Shown here: piece by piece, positions 37,223 to 44,358 of the stretch | Numbering within the stretch: position 1 is the stretch's first letter | Layout: each line of letters opens with the position of its first letter | Assembly: GCF_900291015.1 (NCBI RefSeq) | Contig: NZ_OLKL01000032.1 | Location: 1,568 to 54,902, forward strand | Length of the DNA: 53,335 bases | Source of the DNA: Pseudomonas persica | GTDB taxonomy: Bacteria > Pseudomonadota > Gammaproteobacteria > Pseudomonadales > Pseudomonadaceae | Reading direction: 5' to 3' | The notes under the pieces: model-generated | The model's input: the letters and a program-made list of their open reading frames with translations, nothing else | What the model was told of the DNA's origin: nothing | The model's database searches: none | Translations under genes and position numbers: made by a program

Positions 37223-38535
37223 GGCTTCAACTCCCGGGGTGCGCCGGCAGCGTTCTGTGCCGAGGTACGCAGACGCTCCATGTCGCGGTGGTAATGACGC
37301 TTGCCAAGGAAAAACACCGCCGCAGCAGCGATACTCATCAGCGGCACCAGCTGGAAGGCGGCATGCAGGCCGATCAGGTCGGAAACCCGTCCAGTGATCA
37401 GCGGCCCGGTGGCCAGGCCCAACAGGTTGTTGGCCAGGGTCAGGGTGGCGAACGCGGTGCCGTGCACCGAGGCGTGGGTGAGGTTGGCGACCATGGCACT
37501 GGACGGGCCGTTGGTGCCGGCGGCGATCATCATGCCCAAGCCAATCAGCACCAGTTGCGCGGTGCCGGCTGGCAGTGCGAAAGCGAGGGACAATAGCGCG
37601 CAACTGCCCAGGCAGTAGGCGATCGCCAGGCTGATCTTGCGGTCCGGGCGTTGCCGCCCGAGGCGGTCGCAGAGCATGGCGCAGAGGATCATGCCAATGC
37701 CGCTGCACAACACGATGACCGCGGCGATTGCCCCGGCGCGGTCTGTGCCCATGGCGTGATAGCGGTTCAGGTAGCTGGGCATCCACACGATCACAGTGCC
37801 GCCGACGAACAGCTGCAGGCCGCTGCCGACGTAAGCCGCAATCACCGAACGGCTGCTGTACAGGGTGCGCAGCGGGCGGCCGGCCTTGCCCGGCAAATGC
37901 TGCGCGCATTCAGGTGCAATACGTGCCTCCTTGACGATCAACGGGTACAGCACCGCAAGTACCAGGCCGAACAGCGCCATGCCGGCGAATGCCCAGCGCC
38001 AGCCCAGGTGCTGGGCCAATACACCGCCCAGGGCCATGCCCAGCACCGAGCCGAACATGCCACCGGCCATGAACGCACCGGCCAAGGTCGAGCGCATGTC
38101 GCGGGGGAACACGGCGACCACCACAGCGATGCCGACACTGCCGTAGGCAGCCTCACCCACCCCGACCAGAAACCGTGCGACAAACATTTGCGGGTAGTTC
38201 TCCGCCAGAGCGCAGCCGAGCGTGGCCAGGCTCCACAGTACCGCCATCAGCACCAGGCTGCGCACCCGGCCGAAGCGATCGGCCAGCAGCGACAGCGGGA
38301 AGGTCAGCAGGCCGACCATCAGCGCGACGATGCCGCTGAGCAAGCCGAGCTGGCTGTCGCTCAATGCCCATTCGCCCTTGAGCAGCGGGAACACCGCGTT
38401 GAGCACCTGGCGCGACATGTAGTCGGAGATCAACAGGCCAAAGGTCAGGGCGAAGACCACCCAGGCATAGCGCCGGGGGACGCTGTGGGCGGTGTCGGTG
38501 GCGGAGTCTTCGGCACTGGCGAGATAGGTGGCCAT
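37219..38535 (-). CDS. MFS transporter of the TauD/BKACE operon
   Basis: 438 residues. ATG 38535 follows AAGGAGG. The twelve-helix pattern includes LADRFGRVRSLVLMAVLWSL between helices 2 and 3 and a GVGEAAYGSVGIAVV helix 4. It is likely a substrate importer or exporter of the inner membrane. The leader (38563-38578) contains an A-rich Crc-like motif. A REP hairpin at 38609 separates it from the BKACE gene. Confidence 0.88.
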   Translation of the reverse strand: MATYLASAEDSATDTAHSVPRRYAWVVFALTFGLLISDYMSRQVLNAVFPLLKGEWALSDSQLGLLSGIVALMVGLLTFPLSLLADRFGRVRSLVLMAVLWSLATLGCALAENYPQMFVARFLVGVGEAAYGSVGIAVVVAVFPRDMRSTLAGAFMAGGMFGSVLGMALGGVLAQHLGWRWAFAGMALFGLVLAVLYPLIVKEARIAPECAQHLPGKAGRPLRTLYSSRSVIAAYVGSGLQLFVGGTVIVWMPSYLNRYHAMGTDRAGAIAAVIVLCSGIGMILCAMLCDRLGRQRPDRKISLAIAYCLGSCALLSLAFALPAGTAQLVLIGLGMMIAAGTNGPSSAMVANLTHASVHGTAFATLTLANNLLGLATGPLITGRVSDLIGLHAAFQLVPLMSIAAAAVFFLGKRHYHRDMERLRTSAQNAAGAPRELKP

Positions 38536-38562
38536 GTTGCCTCCTTGGGTGTGGGGCGTGAG

Positions 38563-38578
38563 GTTGTTCTTGTTGTTA
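38563..38578 (-). promoter_or_regulatory. Candidate Crc/Hfq A-rich site, MFS leader
   Basis: On the minus strand ATAACAACAAGAACAACC contains AANAANAA repeats about 30-45 bases before the start. Confidence 0.35.
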
Positions 38579-38608
38579 TGGGTTACAGCCAACATTCATG
38601 TTGCTTTT

Positions 38609-38646
38609 GCGGGCCTCTTCGCGAACTCGCCCGCGAAGAGGCCGGG
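38609..38646. repeat. Intra-operon REP hairpin
   Basis: GGCCTCTTCGCG (38612-38623) and CGCGAAGAGGCC (38632-38643) form a perfect 12-bp stem with an 8-base loop between BKACE and MFS. Confidence 0.85.
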
Positions 38647-38661
38647 CCTGCCGCACCAGCA

Positions 38662-39714
38662 TCAGCCGCGCTGCGGCACGCCCTTGTTGCCCGGCTGGCG
38701 ATTCGGCGCCATGCCGTTGGCCTTGAGGGTCTGCTCGATGCTGTCGTACTGCTGCCCGATACGGTAAATGGCGCGAGCTTCCTTGCCGCTGGCAATTTCG
38801 CGGCCCAGTTCGTGGGCTACACGCACGGTCTGCTGGATCTGCTGCACCGAGGTGAAGCGCTTGCCATGCTGGTCGATGATGGTGTCTTCGTTGCCGCAGC
38901 GCGGGTGCAGACCCATGGCCAGGGCCATGGTGTTGAACGGCAGCACGTTCTTCAGCAACGATTCGGCGGTCAGGGTGCAACCGTCCGGCGCGCGGTGGAT
39001 GAAGTTGAAGAAGTTGAACGGGTTGGGGCCGTCGAAGCCGCCGCCGATGCCGATCCAGGTCAGGTTCAGCGGGCCCATGTAGTCACCACGGCGGACAATC
39101 CGCTCGAGCGTCTCCAGGGCATGCATGCCAGTCAGCTGGAAATGCGGCTGGATGTTGCTGGCCTGCAGGCGGCGCAGGTGCTCACGGACCCAGGCCGGGC
39201 CGGCCGGCACGGTCATTTCGCTGTAGGCAGCATGAATCGCCGGGCTGGCCAGCGAGGTGCCTTCCAGGTACTCGGGGTACAGCAACTCCATGATGTTCAT
39301 CTGCGTGGTGTTGATGGCCACAGTCACCTGGTCGGGGCGCGGCGTCAGCTCGGCGAGCATGTGCCGGGTGTCGTCCGACAGCCACTTGGCCGCCTCGCCT
39401 TCGCTTTCCGGGGCGAAGGAAATCGACCCGCCAACCTGGATGATCATGTCTGGGACCGCTTCGCGCACCCCGGCGATCAGCTCGTTGAACTTGGACAGGC
39501 GCTTGGAGCCTTTGCCGTCCAGCTCACGCACGTGCAGGTGCAGTACCGTGGCGCCGGCATCAAAGCAGTCGACGGCCTTCTGCACCTGCTCGTCCATGGT
39601 CAGGGGAATGTCTTCAGGGAAATCTTCGGGCATCCACTCCGGGCCATAGGGGGCCACGGTGATCACTACCTTTTCCATGTTTTCCGGGTGCAACGAATCG
39701 TCGAAGAATTGCAT
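38662..39714 (-). CDS. BKACE-family beta-keto acid cleavage enzyme
   Basis: 350 residues from ATG 39714; the longer frame to 39819 has no ribosome site. The HLHVR motif (zinc ligands), QVGGS and GLHPRCGNEDT with the conserved Glu define the beta-keto acid cleavage enzyme family, which condenses a beta-keto acid with acetyl-CoA to give acetoacetate and another CoA ester. Substrates vary widely (for example 3-keto-5-aminohexanoate and dehydrocarnitine). Its neighbours suggest the keto acid is formed by the dioxygenase and oxidoreductase upstream. The exact substrate cannot be read from sequence. Confidence 0.9.
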   Translation of the reverse strand: MQFFDDSLHPENMEKVVITVAPYGPEWMPEDFPEDIPLTMDEQVQKAVDCFDAGATVLHLHVRELDGKGSKRLSKFNELIAGVREAVPDMIIQVGGSISFAPESEGEAAKWLSDDTRHMLAELTPRPDQVTVAINTTQMNIMELLYPEYLEGTSLASPAIHAAYSEMTVPAGPAWVREHLRRLQASNIQPHFQLTGMHALETLERIVRRGDYMGPLNLTWIGIGGGFDGPNPFNFFNFIHRAPDGCTLTAESLLKNVLPFNTMALAMGLHPRCGNEDTIIDQHGKRFTSVQQIQQTVRVAHELGREIASGKEARAIYRIGQQYDSIEQTLKANGMAPNRQPGNKGVPQRG

Positions 39715-39728
39715 GCTGTAGTCCTCGC

Positions 39729-39740
39729 TATTGTTATTGT
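39729..39740 (-). promoter_or_regulatory. Candidate Crc/Hfq A-rich site, BKACE leader
   Basis: ACAATAACAATA on the minus strand, containing AANAANAA about 15-26 bases before the start codon. Confidence 0.4.
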
Positions 39741-39767
39741 GCGTTGCCGCCAGCGACGGCGGCGAAC

Positions 39768-40616
39768 TCAGAACGTGGGGCCGCCCTTGATCCCGGCACG
39801 CTCCATCTTGCGGTGGCACGGCGGGTAGTCCATGACGGCGTAGTGCTGGGTGCTGCGGTTGTCCCAGATCGCCACGCTGTTGGGCTTCCAGCGCCAGCGC
39901 ACCTGGTACTCCGGCAGGTAGGCCTGGCTGATCAGGTAGCGCAGCAGGTCGCCAGCGCCAGGGTTGGCGTCCTGACCGAAGCGCACCCGCTGCGGGGTGT
40001 GGTAGTTGCTGAAATGGGTGGTGAAGGCGTTTACGAACAGTACCTGCTCGCCAGTTTCCGGGTGGGTGCGCACCACCGGGTGTTCGGCATCGGGGAACTG
40101 CGCCTTGAGCGCCAGGCGCTTTTCCAGCGACATGGCAGCGCCAAAGCTGGCCTCGATGCTGTGGCGGGCGCGCAGGCCTTCGATCTTGGCCTTCACATCG
40201 CCTGGCAGGTTGTCATAGGCCAGCACCATGTTCGCCCACATCGTGTCGCCGCCCACTGTCGGGCATTCGATGCAGCGCAGCACACAGCCCATCGGCGGCG
40301 CCTCGCGCCAGGTGGCGTCGGTGTGCCAGGCGTTTTCATAGCGGTCGTTGGGCTGGTCCGGGCGCTTGTAGATCTGCACCAGGCCCGGGTGTTCCGGGTC
40401 GCTGCCAGCCACCGGGTGGTCCTCCAGGTCGCCGAAGCGACGGGCGAAGGCCACGTGTTCGGCGCGACTGAAGTGCTGCTCACGCAGGAACAGCACACGG
40501 TGCCGGAGCAACTGCGCGCGCAACTGGGCGAACAGGTCGTCGTCGTGGATGGCGTCGGCCAGGTTGACGCCACTTACCTCGGCCCCGATCGCGCAGGTCA
40601 GTTGTTCGATGTGCAT
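39768..40616 (-). CDS. TauD/TfdA 2-oxoglutarate dioxygenase
   Basis: 282 residues, close to E. coli TauD in length. The Fe(II) facial triad is AWHTDATW (His98, Asp100) and DNRSTQHYAV (His258). The 2-oxoglutarate/substrate Arg is in CHRKMERAG (269 or 273). ECPTVGGDTMWANM and VRTHPETGEQVLFVN match the family. It hydroxylates a carbon next to a leaving group such as sulfonate or an ether. The Asn of TauD before the WHTD motif (TauD Asn95) appears replaced by Glu, so taurine is not assured. Start at ATG 40616 follows AGAGGG; 13 bp after the oxidoreductase. Confidence 0.9.
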   Translation of the reverse strand: MHIEQLTCAIGAEVSGVNLADAIHDDDLFAQLRAQLLRHRVLFLREQHFSRAEHVAFARRFGDLEDHPVAGSDPEHPGLVQIYKRPDQPNDRYENAWHTDATWREAPPMGCVLRCIECPTVGGDTMWANMVLAYDNLPGDVKAKIEGLRARHSIEASFGAAMSLEKRLALKAQFPDAEHPVVRTHPETGEQVLFVNAFTTHFSNYHTPQRVRFGQDANPGAGDLLRYLISQAYLPEYQVRWRWKPNSVAIWDNRSTQHYAVMDYPPCHRKMERAGIKGGPTF

Positions 40617-40629
40617 GCTGTTGCCCTCT

Positions 40630-41610
40630 TCAGATGACGAAGATCGACGAGCCGGTGGTTTTGCGCGCTTCCAGGTCGCGGTGGGCCTGAATGGCATCCT
40701 GCAGTGCGTAGTGCTGGTTGATCTCGATACGGATGCGCCCGCTGCCGACGTGGTCGAACAGCTCGCCGGCCAGGTCGGCCTTTTCTGCCGGGTCGGCGAT
40801 GAAGTCGGCCAGTGCCGGGCGAGTAAGCTGCAGCGAGCCCTTGATCGCCAGCAACTGCGGGTCGAACGGTGGGATGGTGCCCGACGCCGTGCCGACGCAA
40901 ACCATCAGGCCGCGGCGCTTGAGCGAATCGAGCGAGCCCATGAAGGTGTTCCTGCCAACGCTGTCGAACACCACGTTCACCCCCATCCCGTCGGTCAGCT
41001 CACGCACGCGGGTGGCCACGTCCTCGACGCTGTAGTTGATGACGTGGTTGCAGCCATGGGCGCGAGCCACTTCGGCCTTGGCCTCGGTGGACACCGTGCC
41101 AATCACGTTCAGCCCCAGCAGCCGCGCCCATTGCGCAACGATCAGGCCGACTCCGCCAGCGGCGGCATGCAGCAGCACGCTGTCGCCGGGTTTGAAATCA
41201 TGGAGCCGACGCAGCAGGTAGGCGGAGGTCAGACCGCGCATGGTCATGGCGGCAGCGGTTTCGAAGGCAATGGAATCCGGCAGCTTGATCAGTGCGGCAG
41301 CGGGGATCAGGCGCTCGGTGCAGTAAGCACCCAGGGTGTTGAGGAAACCGGTGTAGGTGACACGGTCACCGACCGCCACCTGGGTCACGCCCTCGCCCAC
41401 CGCCTCTACCACGCCGGCCGCTTCCACGCCGATGCCGTTGGGCAGCGGGATCGGGTAGGTGCCGTTGCGGAAATAGGTATCGGCATAGTTCAGGCCGACC
41501 GCCACCTGGCGCAAGCGCACCTGCCCCGGACCGGGCTCGCCGACCTCGGCATCCTCGTAGCGCAGCACCTCGGGGCCACCGGTCTGATGGAAACGTACGA
41601 CTTTGGACAT
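40630..41610 (-). CDS. Zeta-crystallin-type NADPH:quinone reductase
   Basis: 326 residues, MDR superfamily without zinc ligands. The N-terminal part contains HQTGGPEVLRYEDAEVG; the nucleotide-binding motif is AAAGGVGLIVAQWARLLG, then YSVEDV and FDSVGRNTF. Members reduce quinones or enoyl compounds with NADPH. It is the first gene of the operon and begins 76 bp downstream of the shared 43-bp element. ATG 41610 is chosen because MSKVVRFHQTG matches the family start. Confidence 0.9.
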   Translation of the reverse strand: MSKVVRFHQTGGPEVLRYEDAEVGEPGPGQVRLRQVAVGLNYADTYFRNGTYPIPLPNGIGVEAAGVVEAVGEGVTQVAVGDRVTYTGFLNTLGAYCTERLIPAAALIKLPDSIAFETAAAMTMRGLTSAYLLRRLHDFKPGDSVLLHAAAGGVGLIVAQWARLLGLNVIGTVSTEAKAEVARAHGCNHVINYSVEDVATRVRELTDGMGVNVVFDSVGRNTFMGSLDSLKRRGLMVCVGTASGTIPPFDPQLLAIKGSLQLTRPALADFIADPAEKADLAGELFDHVGSGRIRIEINQHYALQDAIQAHRDLEARKTTGSSIFVI

Positions 41611-41685
41611 GCTTGTCTCTCCAATCATCGATCTGGACGCATGGCGTCAGTTCTGGGTGATTGGACTGTATGCCCTTGGGGTGCG

Positions 41686-41728
41686 GGGTGCTTCGCATCG
41701 GACGACAGCGGGTTTTCATTTGATGACA
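41686..41728 (-). promoter_or_regulatory. Shared 43-bp operator, copy 2
   Basis: GGGTGCTTCGCAT to TTTTCATTTGATGACA, same orientation and similar distance to the downstream minus-strand operon as copy 1 at 33981. The last 16 bases are identical in both. It implies control by the AraC protein at 34132. Confidence 0.65.
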
Positions 41729-41839
41729 GTACGGGCGTCGACCTGACATTCACGAAAACCGTGTTTTATTCATGAGTCGCCTTGATGCTTATCCATGCTC
41801 AGACTAATACTTAACTATCTGCCTGGGGAGGCACGAAAA

Positions 41840-42046
41840 ATGCAACCAAGATTCGTTATCGTTCCCGCTGTGCCGATCGAAAAGGAGTCGTTCCGCGTGG
41901 GTAGCCGCTATTACGCCGCTACCGTTTGTGGGGGATTCGACATTTACGACAACCAAGCGAAGGAGCGGCTCAAGCCCAGTTATCCAAGCAGGACGGCTGC
42001 GCAGGTGCAATGCGAGCAGATGAACAAGCGCAGTGATGCAGGCTGA
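41840..42046 (+). CDS. Small orphan protein (68 aa)
   Basis: ATG 41840 follows GGGGAGG. Residues 1-68 carry a compact pattern (GSRYYAATVCGGFDIYDN, YPSRTAAQVQCEQMN) without signal peptide or hydrophobic helix. I do not recognise it with certainty. The strong ribosome site supports a real gene. Its position between the catabolic operon and osmE gives no role. Confidence 0.55.
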   Translation: MQPRFVIVPAVPIEKESFRVGSRYYAATVCGGFDIYDNQAKERLKPSYPSRTAAQVQCEQMNKRSDAG

Positions 42047-42180
42047 GCGCGGGCGCAACTGTCTTATCCGAAATCCAGATGCCTGCGCGGTCCTGTGTCG
42101 CGTCGGGGCGCGCCAGGGCATGCGCCGCCGTTGCCGGCAAACCACAGGAGTTACACATGACATGAGGTCGACGCGGTCAA

Positions 42181-42223
42181 TGTAGGAGCTGGCTTGCTGG
42201 CGATGGGCTGCGCCAGCAGCTCC
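42181..42223. repeat. Half REP before osmE
   Basis: TGTAGGAGCTGGCTTGCTGG and a hairpin GGGCTGCGCCAGCAG-like segment, one degenerate REP arm. Confidence 0.5.
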
Positions 42224-42272
42224 ACGATCCGCAGCACCTGCCCTCATCGGCATCCTCTACCGGAGCACTGCC

Positions 42273-42629
42273 ATGCACAAACCCTTTCACGCGCTGATCT
42301 TCGCACTGATCGCGTTATCCGCCTGCTCCTCCAACTCCGCGCTATACCACGACCAACCGCTGGTGGCCAAAGTAGACACCGGCATGAGCAAAGACCAGGT
42401 CGTGCAGATCGGCGGCAAGCCCGATGCCGAGACCGCGCGCAGCGTGGTGCCCGGCACCTGCTTCGACTACATGCTGAGCAAGGCCGACAACCGGCAACCT
42501 TACAGCGTCAGCTTCGACGGCGCCGGCAAAGTGGACAATACCGCGTTCATGACCTGCGCCGAGTGGAGCAATGCCCAGCGCAAGACCCGTCTGCCCAGCA
42601 TGGGCGGCTCTAGCGGCTCGGGCTACTGA
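42273..42629 (+). CDS. osmE: Osmotically inducible lipoprotein OsmE-like
   Basis: 118 residues. Lipoprotein signal peptide with lipobox ALSAC. The body (TGMSKDQVVQIGGKPDAE, VPGTCFDYML, ... AFMTCAEW) matches OsmE of the SmpA/BamE-like family, including the conserved Cys pair and TCAE ending. It is expected in the outer membrane and, in E. coli, is induced by osmotic stress. ATG 42273 follows CGGAG. It converges on the lipoprotein gene at 42631 with one base between the stops. Confidence 0.85.
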   Translation: MHKPFHALIFALIALSACSSNSALYHDQPLVAKVDTGMSKDQVVQIGGKPDAETARSVVPGTCFDYMLSKADNRQPYSVSFDGAGKVDNTAFMTCAEWSNAQRKTRLPSMGGSSGSGY

Positions 42630-42630
42630 T

Positions 42631-42960
42631 TCAGTCCAGGCATTCCTTGGCAGCCTGGCGCAATTTGTCGCCAGACAGGAAGCTGCCCTTGTAGAACGTC
42701 GCGCGGCTGCCCTCGCGAGAATCGACTACGTCCAGCACATCGTCGGATGCCACGGCGCTGGGTGCCGTCAGCCGGTAGCCGTGGGCGATCGATTTCTGCG
42801 TGGCCTGCGGCGACAGCGCTTGCCACTTGGGCAGTACGCAGGCGGCATACTGCTGGGGTGATTTGTGGGTCAGCTTGCTGGCAGTGGGTTTGCCAGGGGT
42901 TGCGCAGCCGGCAAGGCTGGCAACTAGCACAGAAGCGAGAAAGATACGAAACGTAGGCAT
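42631..42960 (-). CDS. Small lipoprotein
   Basis: 109 residues from ATG 42960. The lipobox LAGC at about residues 16-19 predicts lipid attachment. The remainder (PQQYAACVLPKWQAL, GYRLTAPSAV, FYKGSFLSGDKLRQAAKECLD) resembles a family of small Pseudomonas lipoproteins with two Cys that may pair. Function unknown. An ATG at 42990 adds ten residues before the signal and is less likely. Confidence 0.7.
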   Translation of the reverse strand: MPTFRIFLASVLVASLAGCATPGKPTASKLTHKSPQQYAACVLPKWQALSPQATQKSIAHGYRLTAPSAVASDDVLDVVDSREGSRATFYKGSFLSGDKLRQAAKECLD

Positions 42961-43143
42961 TTGCAATTGACCATCAAGGATACGCTGCATTCTAACGGGT
43001 GGTTACAACCAGATACCAATCAACCAAAGTTGATGGGACGATGCCTGCCAGGGTTTGCAGGGCACCACCTGATATTTCTGCCAGTGGCGTGGATGAGCGT
43101 ACGCTGAGAAAGTGTAACTCCCACCGACATCGGAGCACCCGCC

Positions 43144-43344
43144 ATGCAACAGAACACCGCCAGCACGCGCTTCTTTTATCAGAATGGCAAACTTGTCACC
43201 CTGAAGACCGGTGAACAAGGCCATAGCATTTTTCGCAATGCCGATGTGCCGCTCGCCGAGCAGCAGACAGAAGGCAGGCAAACCAGCGGATTGCTGGTGA
43301 CGGACGACAAGGGTTCAGTGCTGCAAGTGCATGAGAACACCTGA
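43144..43344 (+). pseudogene. Truncated Rhs core fragment
   Basis: 66 residues with a start behind GGAGC. STRFFYQNGKLVTLKTGEQG, IFRNADVPLAEQQT and LLVTDDKGSVLQV match the beginning of the standalone Rhs repeat-associated core found in Pseudomonas Rhs proteins. The following SAYGH and LLGFNGE-type core and any toxin domain are absent; the frame stops and repeats begin right after it. It is most likely a decayed remnant; a short functional protein is possible. Confidence 0.6.
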
Positions 43345-43357
43345 CCCTGTGGGATAT

Positions 43358-43501
43358 CACCCAGCCCCTTGGGCTGCGCTGTCAGTTCACAGTCGTCGAA
43401 TGCTGTTCTAGATCTCGATGTCAGTGCAGATCTAAAGTCATGCGCAGCCCGGAAGGGCTGGGTGATCGCTCATGGAACTGCACATCACTCATTGAATTAG
43501 C
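43358..43501. repeat. Inverted pair of the non-REP repeat, copy 2
   Basis: Left arm CACCCAGCCCCTTGGGCTGC (from 43358) is inverted as GCGCAGCCCGGAAGGGCTGG (ending GGTG at 43464). The right arm continues into CATGGAACTGCACATCACTC and ATTGAATTAGC, which match 2635-2667. Together they look like a composite mobile repeat. The 338-bp stretch 43345-43682 holds only this pair, a REP pair and a third copy. Confidence 0.65.
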
Positions 43502-43520
43502 AGTGCCTCTGTGTGTGTGT

Positions 43521-43598
43521 GGCTTTAGCCGCGAACACCGGCGCAGCCGGTGCCATGCACCGCGTTGGATTCTTCGCGGCTAAAGCCGCTCCCACAGG
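43521..43598. repeat. REP pair
   Basis: GGCTTTAGCCGCGAA (43521-43535) is inverted as TTCGCGGCTAAAGCC (43573-43587), followed by GCTCCCACAGG. Confidence 0.85.
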
Positions 43599-43623
43599 AT
43601 ACGCGCACCGCGTGCGAACTCGG

Positions 43624-43671
43624 TTCCCTACGCGACAGCGCAGCCCAAAGGCTGGGCGATCTCCCACAGGG
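43624..43671 (+). repeat. Non-REP repeat, copy 3 (first half)
   Basis: TTCCCTACGCGACAGCGCAG with hairpin CAGCCCAAAGGCTG; matches 2595-2630 with one or two changes, then diverges into a REP-like CTCCCACAGGG. Confidence 0.65.
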
Positions 43672-43682
43672 ATTGCGCCAGC

Positions 43683-44099
43683 TCAATCCAGCGCGCCGTT
43701 CAACACCTCGTAGATGATCCCTGTAGCGACTGCCACCAGAATCAAGTCCGCACCCGCCTGCATCCATTCATAGCCATCATAATGAGGGAGCTGCCCCAGC
43801 AGCCTGCCATCCAGCTTCTTGGCGATACCCGGCGGCAGTGGTTTGCCACGGGCCAGGTTCTTCTGGATGCCGGGGGGCAGCGCCGGCCCTGCGCTCCAGT
43901 AGTTGCGGTGCCCGTCGAGAATGCCAAGCACATCGCCACGGTTGATCGACGGGCCACCATACGCGGCACCGTGACCTTGACCGTGCTGGCCCTTGCCATG
44001 GCCCTGCCCTTTACCGTTACCCGGGTCGGCATAAGTGAGCGCAGGCCCCACTGCCAGCGCGATTGAGGTCGCGATAACTGCCCATCGACGCTTTGCCAT
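43683..44099 (-). CDS. CigR-like membrane protein
   Basis: 138 residues from ATG 44099. Signal-like N-terminal helix, then a Gly/His/Lys-rich segment (GNGKGQGHGKGQHG), LPPGIQKNLARGKPLPPGIAKK and a C-terminal helix (LILVAVATGIIYEVLNG). This matches proteins annotated as anti-virulence regulator CigR family in Pseudomonas. The repeated LPPGI motif is the family mark. Envelope location; biochemical role unknown. Confidence 0.8.
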   Translation of the reverse strand: MAKRRWAVIATSIALAVGPALTYADPGNGKGQGHGKGQHGQGHGAAYGGPSINRGDVLGILDGHRNYWSAGPALPPGIQKNLARGKPLPPGIAKKLDGRLLGQLPHYDGYEWMQAGADLILVAVATGIIYEVLNGALD

Positions 44100-44177
44100 G
44101 TCTGTGTCCTTACACGAGAGACGTCCCAGCACTGTAGACCAAAACCCGGTTGAGGGTGAAAGTCCCCAAACGCGGGG

Positions 44178-44276
44178 TCAGGGCTTGGCCCCCCGGTAGA
44201 GCACGATGGCTGCCACATCAAGAGCCAGCACGGCAACGGCGAAGAGGAACATGACGTACAGATCTTCTGGAAACAT
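44178..44276 (-). CDS. Possible 32-aa single-helix membrane peptide
   Basis: ATG 44276 to TGA 44178. The peptide has one long hydrophobic helix (VMFLFAVAVLALDVAAIVLY) after MFPEDLY and a basic end (RGAKP), a plausible membrane miniprotein. The ribosome site (GGGGA) is weak. It lies between the CigR-like gene and the secretion operon. Confidence 0.35.
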   Translation of the reverse strand: MFPEDLYVMFLFAVAVLALDVAAIVLYRGAKP

Positions 44277-44358
44277 GGCCGTATCCCCAAATGCACAGGT
44301 TTTCAGGGAAGCAGCAATTCCCGTTCCAAACGCCTGGCTGCATACGCTGCGACACGGC

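Noticed and set aside
37651..39828. Plus-strand open frame of 725 codons
   Set aside because: Antisense to the MFS and BKACE genes and runs through a REP; composition is His/Gln/Arg-rich as expected for a shadow.
39768..40616. Gamma-butyrobetaine hydroxylase for a carnitine pathway together with BKACE
   Set aside because: The protein is 282 residues of TauD type and lacks the N-terminal domain of gamma-butyrobetaine hydroxylases; no carnitine dehydrogenase or thioesterase is nearby.
43003..43281. Minus-strand 92-codon ORF
   Set aside because: Overlaps the Rhs fragment in antisense, no ribosome site and no recognisable domain.
43683..43720. Riboswitch or tRNA-like fold in the repeat-rich region before the CigR-like gene
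   Set aside because: The hairpins are explained by REP and the second repeat family; no tRNA arms or known aptamer core is visible.
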